Assembly: GCA_021018995.1 (NCBI GenBank)
Contig: CM037588.1
Location: 145,285,725-145,349,724 of the forward strand
DNA from: Chloranthus sessilifolius
Lineage: Eukaryota > Streptophyta > Magnoliopsida > Chloranthales > Chloranthaceae
Direction: 5' to 3'
DNA: 64,000 nucleotides
Shown here: positions 58,529-64,000 of the stretch, in pieces
How the letters are laid out: each line of letters begins with the position of its first letter
Position numbering within the stretch: position 1 is the stretch's first letter
Notes under the pieces: model-generated
What the model saw: only the letters and a program-made list of their open reading frames with translations
What the model was told of the DNA's origin: nothing
Databases searched by the model: none
Made by a program: the position numbers and the translations under genes

Positions 58529-58622
58529 CTGATCATCATTGTTAAACAAACAATAACAATTAGATCGAATTAATTGTTAGAAAAATCTAACCCCTAGTCC
58601 AAGACTCAAACCTAGAGCCATG

Positions 58623-58634
58623 CTCGATACCAAC
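58623..58634 (-). other. Element D primer-binding site (degenerate initiator Met type)
   Basis: On the - strand GTTGGTATCGAGCA follows the 5' LTR. It matches TGGTATCAGAGC with small differences. Confidence 0.65.
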
Positions 58635-60864
58635 TGATTTAATTCGACTTTTCCAATCCCTAAGGTATAGGAAAGGCCGGTTCATCAACTTTTTGATATC
58701 TCAATAAGCCGTAAATGTAATTTAAGAACATAAACAAAGGTCTAAAGACAGAGGCAACATTGTTAATCCAAAAACAAAAGCTTCATATAATAAAATTAGA
58801 TATATCACTGTGAGGAACCAAAAGGAACCACCGGTGATGGCCAATCCGATCACCTAAAATAGAGGTTCACAATAATGGTTCCTCGAGTGATATCTAAAGA
58901 TCAAAAAATAATAGCCTAAGGCTCAACAATCCAAAAATAATATCCAGACAAAATACCAAAAATATACAGAATCTAAGATCACGGGAAAAACTCCTCAGCT
59001 GGTATGTCCATATCCTCCTCGGGAATATAATCGGAGTCCTCCGGATCCTCTGACCCAAGGTCAGTCTCAGCACCTGTGACATATAGTCGAGGGTGAGCTA
59101 ACAGCCAAGCTCAATAGAGGAAGACAGATCTATTTGCATTTCTTTATAAGTAAAGGTTTTCAAAAGACGGAATCGGATCAAATATGGTTTTTCAATGATG
59201 CTTTTCAAATTAAATCTCCAGTTCTAATCCTGAGTCAAAACTGATAATAAAATCTAAAGTGTTCAAAATGTTCTGATTTAGCATGCTTCTTGTCTTAAAT
59301 TTATAACTTCATTTTATCTCCCAAATTTCCTATAGCATGAGAGCAGACTACGTGACCGATAGGAAGACCCTACTGACCATCGTGGTTCATGAACCCATTT
59401 CGAAAATGCAACAAGCCCCTACGCTATGAGGGAAACTTGCGCCAAAGTTTTACCGTCAACACAGTTGGTAGAATCTAGGGCATCGTACTTATGAACCCAA
59501 AATCAAATGCAAATGCTAACACATATCCAAGCTTATTATTCATATCATATACTGATTTTTCAAAGTTCTGATTCGAAGTTTTGATTCAAAATTTAACTGA
59601 GGTTCTGATTCAAATTTAGCTGAGGTTCTGATTTCCAATGATTCTTATTTATGACAGGGTTTACAAATTTTTCGGATTGTATCATATGTTCAAAGTTTTA
59701 ATTACACTGTGTGCAACGAAATTTCCATATTTTATGCTTCTAAAATAAAATGATTTATAACAGTTTATGCTTATAAATTCATGCAAATAAAAACTAGGAT
59801 TCCCCTACCTTATCCAAGAAAATTCAAAAGCATGAACAAGCAGTCCTCTCTAAGGACTCCCAATTGTCAAAACCTACATATATTAACACCCTCAGTGTTA
59901 ATATAGAACCCAAAAATCAACCCAAAAGCTCACAAAATAAAAATCCAATCAAATATTTAAAAGCCAAAAGCTGGACAGAATTCGACCATCGATTTCAAAT
60001 TCGATGGTCGAATTCGAAATTCGATGGTCGATTTTAAATTCGACCATCGAATTTCAGAACTCTGTTTAAAGCTTAAAATCTTATTTTCGACAGTCGATTT
60101 TGAAATCGACAGTCGAATTTCCCAGGCTCTGTGGCTGTTAATTTCAACATGCCCGGATTCTTTTTCATCATTTTCTACACAGCCATTCAATCCTTTCTAT
60201 TGAATCCAAATCTTAATTTCTTAACAAAACCCAATAAATTTACATAAGGAGGTTTCAAGGCATACCTCTTGTAGCTTAATCTGTTGATCCCCTTGTACCG
60301 ATTCACGCACCGGAACAAGCTTCTATGATTGAAGGTTTAAAAGTTTCAAGTCAGCCCATTATAACCCTTCTTCCATTGCACAGATCCTAACAACACAGTG
60401 ATATCCTCTCCTCTAACCTTCTCTTCCAATATCTCAAACTGATCCAATTTCAAATACCAAATAAACCAATGGTTGAGATGGGAAGAGGAGCTCTCACTAT
60501 CTTAAGATCTAAAGATCAAAAGCAGCCCAATTAGTTTGCAATTGACTTTCAACCGAAAGAGAGAAGTGTAAATTCTCTCAAATCTCTCTCTTTATAATAT
60601 AAAACAAAACCTACTAAAAATCTAAATATTTATAATTACTACTTATCTACTTAAGTTTAAACATTATCCGGTGTTAAACACAAACACCAATGCTATTGTG
60701 TGAGTCATAGATTACATGACTTGCACACCTCTTAAAACGAAATCCTTATACCAAAAGTCTTATCATAGACTTAGATTACCAAAAATCTAAAATAGTCCAC
60801 AATATTTTTCGGACATGCTTATCGAGGTAAACGAAAATAGGTCAAAAATATCAGGGATATTACA
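58635..60864 (-). repeat. Element D 5' LTR
   Basis: Partner of 48585-50851. The outer 12 bases at the internal edge are altered (TGATTTAATTCGAC where TGTGACGACCCGAC is expected). It contains the motif array at 59980-60115. Confidence 0.92.
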
Positions 60865-60972
60865 ATGGCCGACCATCACCGAAACATGGTTCAAACAATA
60901 ATCAAAAGTCAAGTATGAAACTATAATATCCAACTAAAAGGCCCACAACTCCAAGTCCAAACTCTCACTAGA
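60865..60972. repeat. Target duplication and continuation of the older LTR remnant
   Basis: Starts with ATGGC (pair of 48580-48584) and carries CCGACCATCACCGAAACATGG onward from 48584. It ends ...CTCACTAGA before element E's LTR. This 108-bp strip separates two divergent 5' LTRs. Confidence 0.55.
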
Positions 60973-63096
60973 TGTAATATCCCTGATATTTTCAAACTAC
61001 TTTTCATTTAACTCGGTAAGCATGCCCGGAAAAGTTATGGAATTTTTCTGGATTTTTGGATAGCTAAGATTATGATGAGAATATTGACAAAAGGATTTTT
61101 GATTCTGACTTGTGGTTTGGTAACTTAACTGTTAAGTCTTGTATATGCGTTTAACACCGAATATTAATGCAATTCAGTAAATAGAGTTGTATTTACAAAA
61201 ATCTAGATATTTGGTTGTTAGTTAATATTATAAAGAGAGGGACTTACAAGAGAAGTTACACTTCTCTCTCTCTCTCTCGTTTGAATCTGAGTTTACAACA
61301 CTTGCCTTGATTTTTGATCTTAGATCTTAGATGTTTGTAAATCCCTCTCCCCATCCCAACCGTTGATAAGCTTGGTATTAAATTTCTAATTAGTTTGAGC
61401 TATTGAAAGAGAAGAGAGATAGGGGAGAGTGGTAGGTTCTGTGTGAATTATTGGTTGTTGAAGTAGAGGCAACCTTGTGATGGACTGATTGGAGATTTTA
61501 ACCTGTTAAGCTTTAGAGATTGGTTCCGGTGCGTGACTTTGGTGTAACGGGATTGATGGATTAACGTTAAGAGGTAAGCATTTAAACCTCCTTGTGTTAT
61601 TAGAATTTATGTTTTGCTTAGAGTAGAAAATGGTGTATTTAAATAGATAAACAAACTGTGGTTGAAGGATGAAAAGGGTCCAAAGATCCAAAATTTAACA
61701 AACACAGAACTGAAGAAATTTGAGGGTCGATTTTTGAAATTTTAAGCCTGATGCAATTTTTAAAATTCGAGGGTCGAATTGTGCCCTGTTTCAGGCCTTT
61801 GAAATTTTGTCGGATTTTTTCCTTGGCAAGCTTTTGGTTTGACTTTTGGTCCTATATTAACACTGACAATGTTAATCTTTGTAAGTTTTGAATTTGAGAG
61901 TCCTTTGTGAGGACTGTTTTTGCTTGTTTTGGAACCGTCTTTGTTGAGGTAGGGGAACCCTACACCTGATTTGCACTCTATTATAAGTATAGGCTGTTTG
62001 ATTTAGAGCAACATCAATTCTGAAATATTTGTCTAACACAGCATGAATAAGAACTTTGAATTTTGACACAAATAATAAATTGGAAAACTTTGTTATGACT
62101 AAGAACTCAGAAATTTGAACTTCAGAATTTCAGAACCTCAGCTATTTTTGAATGTGAACTTCGAATCAGAACTCCGAAAAATCAGTAAATATGTTATGTA
62201 TACAAGCTTTAATATAAGTTAGCATTTGTATTTGATTTTGAGTACATACGAACGAAACCCTAGATCCTACCAACCGTGTTGACGGTATTAATTTGGCGCA
62301 AGTTTCTCTCATGGTGTAAGGGCTTGTTGCACTTCAGAAAATGAGTTCATGAACGACGATGGTCAGTAGGGTTTCCCATCGGTAACGTAGTCCGCTCTCA
62401 TGCTATATGTAATTTGGGAGATAAAATTAATTTATAATTTTAAGACAAGAAGCATGCTAATTCAGAGGTTTTTGAACACATCAGATGAATTATATTAGTT
62501 TTGACCTCATGATTAGAACTGGAGATTTAGTTTGCAAGGCAATCTTTTGAAAATCATATTTGATCCGATTTCTGTCTTTGAAAACCTTTACTTATAATGA
62601 AATGTAAATAGACATGCTTCCTCTATTGGGCTTTGTTATTAGCTCACCCTCGACTATATGTCACAGGTGCTGAGACTGACCTAGGATCTGAGGATCTGGA
62701 GGACTCCGATTATATTCCTGAGGAGGAATTGGAGACGCCTGTAGAGGAGTTTTTCCCCTGATTCCTAGTTTATCTTTTTGGTATTTTTGTTTAGAATTAT
62801 TCTTTGAATATTGGGCCTTAGGCCAGTGTTTTGTCTTTTTGATATCACTCGAGGAACCATTATTAGGAACCACTATTTTAGGTGTTGGATTGGCCACCAC
62901 CGATGGTTCTTCCTGGTTCCTCAGGGTGATATATTATTTTGTTAAGCTTTTTTTCTTGCTTACTCTATGCTTTGCCTTTGTTTTTAGATCTTTGTTATGC
63001 TGCCGGCTTCTGTTTGTTTCGGCTTATTGAGAAATCAATAAGTTGATGAACCACCCTTTCCTATACCTTAGGGATTGGAAAAGTCGGGTCGTCACA
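60973..63096 (+). repeat. Element E 5' LTR
   Basis: TGTAATATCCCTGATATTTTC... to ...AAAAGTCGGGTCGTCACA. It has a TATA-like TTATAAAGAGAGGG near 61228-61242 followed by a CT-rich tract, and a weak motif pair (GAGGGTCGATTTT, ATTCGAGGGTCGAATT) at 61722-61776, corresponding to D's array position. Confidence 0.88.
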
Positions 63097-63097
63097 G

Positions 63098-63110
63098 TTG
63101 GTATAAGAGC
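63098..63110 (+). other. Element E primer-binding site (initiator Met type)
   Basis: TTGGTATAAGAGCG directly after the LTR end; it is close to TGGTATCAGAGC. Confidence 0.75.
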
Positions 63111-63206
63111 GAGACTCTAGGTTCAGAGTCTTAAGGCTAAGGGTTAGATTGTCTTAACAATCAATACTGATCAATTGTTATTATTTTTCAACAATGACAG
63201 ATCAGC

Positions 63207-64000
63207 ATGCCTCCGCGGTTCAGAGGCAGAGGCCGAGGTAGAGAGGGACCTCGCATGGCTCATCTTGAGGAGATTGATGAGGGCGTAGGTACCTCGAGAG
63301 GGAGAGACAGAGTGGCTACCGGTCCTAATGCTAATCCGTTGGGAACTGGTAGAGGCGGAGGAGGAAATGTTGACCAGGTGTTGGCGGCCTTGGCCAACAA
63401 CATGGCTCAACAGACTGCCGCCATAGATTGACAGACTGAGATGCTGACAGTCAGACATCAACCAGGGGGATTCACCGAGTTCAGGAGGATGAGATCTCCT
63501 ACAATCTCAGGGCAGATGGATCCGATGGAAGCCGAGGCATGGCTTGATGAGATGGAAAAGATTTTTGAGGTGTTACAGTGTACAGATGTTGAGAAGGTAC
63601 GCTGGGCATCCTTCAAACTTTTGGGTGATGCCAGTCCGTGGTGGAAATCTGTTTCCAGGATGCGAGAGCAGGACTATCCCGATACTCCATGGACTTGGGC
63701 AGAATTCATGGAGACGTTCAATGATCAGTATTTTCCAAAGATCGTGCGTAGCCAGTGGGAAGTCCAGTTTATAAGACTGGAGCAGAATGAGATGTCTGTG
63801 CGCGAGTATGGCGCAAAGTTTGATAGACTTTCTCGATTTGCACCCTTACATGTGGTCATTGAGCTGATGAGGGCTCAGAAATTTCAGAGAGGGTTGAGGC
63901 CGAATATTCAAGAGAGGGTGTCGATGTGAGAGATGGAGATGTATGCGGGCATCATGGCAAAGGCTCTCATTGGAGAGAAAGACATCCAGAAACAGTACCT
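63207..64000 (+). pseudogene. Element E gag (partial, window ends)
   Basis: ATG at 63207 starts a basic Arg/Gly-rich leader (MPPRFRGRGRGREGP). One TGA at 63429-63431 interrupts the frame, which then continues in the same frame from 63441 with the retrotransposon-Gag core: MDPMEAEAWLDEMEKIFEVL, SPWWKSVSRM, WAEFMETFNDQYFPK, LEQNEMSVREYGAKFDRLSR, FQRGLRPNIQERV. A second stop (TGA 63927-63929) follows at VSM-stop-EMEMYAG. This is the best preserved Gag of this family in the window. Confidence 0.88.

Larger units (their letters stand above)
48585..60864 (-). mobile_element. Element D: complete Tekay-like LTR retrotransposon
   Basis: 12.3 kb with near-identical LTRs (48585-50851 and 58635-60864) and ATGGC duplications. 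On the - strand: primer-binding site, gag, protease, RT/RNase H, integrase plus chromodomain-like tail, accessory ORF2, polypurine tract. The LTRs differ by few bases, one 27-bp direct-repeat unit near 49550, and a degraded outer end of the 5' LTR. D is therefore the youngest complete element here by eye. Confidence 0.93.
60973..64000 (+). mobile_element. Element E: Tekay-like retrotransposon, 5' part
   Basis: The 5' LTR (60973-63096), a primer-binding site and the start of gag are in the window. The LTR is homologous to D's but clearly diverged, so E is a related, separate insertion in the opposite orientation. Its 3' end is beyond the window, so its target duplication cannot be checked. Confidence 0.88.

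Overview
The window is repeat-dense nuclear DNA of a flowering plant. It holds plant-type Ty3/Gypsy retrotransposons of two lineages: chromodomain elements of the Tekay/Del type, and one Tat-type element with an extra RNase H and antisense genes. It also holds plant CACTA-like ends, an L1-type LINE tail and intron-containing plant gene fragments. The sequence does not name the species. I see no rRNA, tRNA or CRISPR, and no intact host gene.

Layout. Element A (+ strand, Tekay-like) is the outer host of the left two thirds. Its pol end is at 1-1339, its downstream accessory gene (ORF2) at 15059-15621 and 38525-38791, and its 3' LTR at 39405-41840; its 5' half lies off the window. It is split twice. 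Element B (- strand, Tekay-like, 1412-14094, target duplication TTTTT) entered just after the pol gene. Element C (+ strand, Tat/Ogre-like, 15622-38519, target duplication CACCC) entered inside ORF2. From 41841 to 48410 lies an older mosaic: CACTA-like termini, a kinase-like exon, a LINE 3' end, and four well-spliced exons of a dynamin-related protein 2 (DRP2) homologue on the - strand. Element D (- strand, Tekay-like, 48585-60864, target duplication ATGGC) and element E (+ strand, same family, 60973 to beyond the end) then sit in or beside a remnant of a related LTR, with their 5' LTRs divergent and only 108 bp apart.

How the parts work together. Each Tekay-like element has gag and pol, and the three whose 3' half is visible carry an extra sense-strand ORF (ORF2) between integrase and 3' LTR. 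The Tat element carries gag, protease, G-patch, RT, two RNases H and integrase, plus two antisense genes. One antisense gene has eight recognisable exons and a plant-mobile-domain-like block; the other ends in a coiled coil. The accessory units are preceded by an array of short inverted-repeat motifs that is specific to that element and also present in its own LTR: TCGATTAATCGA in B, CGTTCGATCGATTTT-like in A, TCGATGGTCGA/TCGACAGTCGA in D, and 11-bp-arm inverted repeats (TGGCGCAACTA plus its complement) in C. In A, B and C a TATA-like box lies just after at least one array. This LTR-to-internal-promoter motif sharing, seen in both lineages, is the most interesting signal in the window. It resembles the arrangement of an element-encoded regulator with its own dispersed target motifs.

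Most coding regions carry stops or frameshifts. The most intact are D (ORF2 of 420 codons fully open, long RT and integrase ORFs, near-identical LTRs) and the RT/RNase H part of C (582 codons open).
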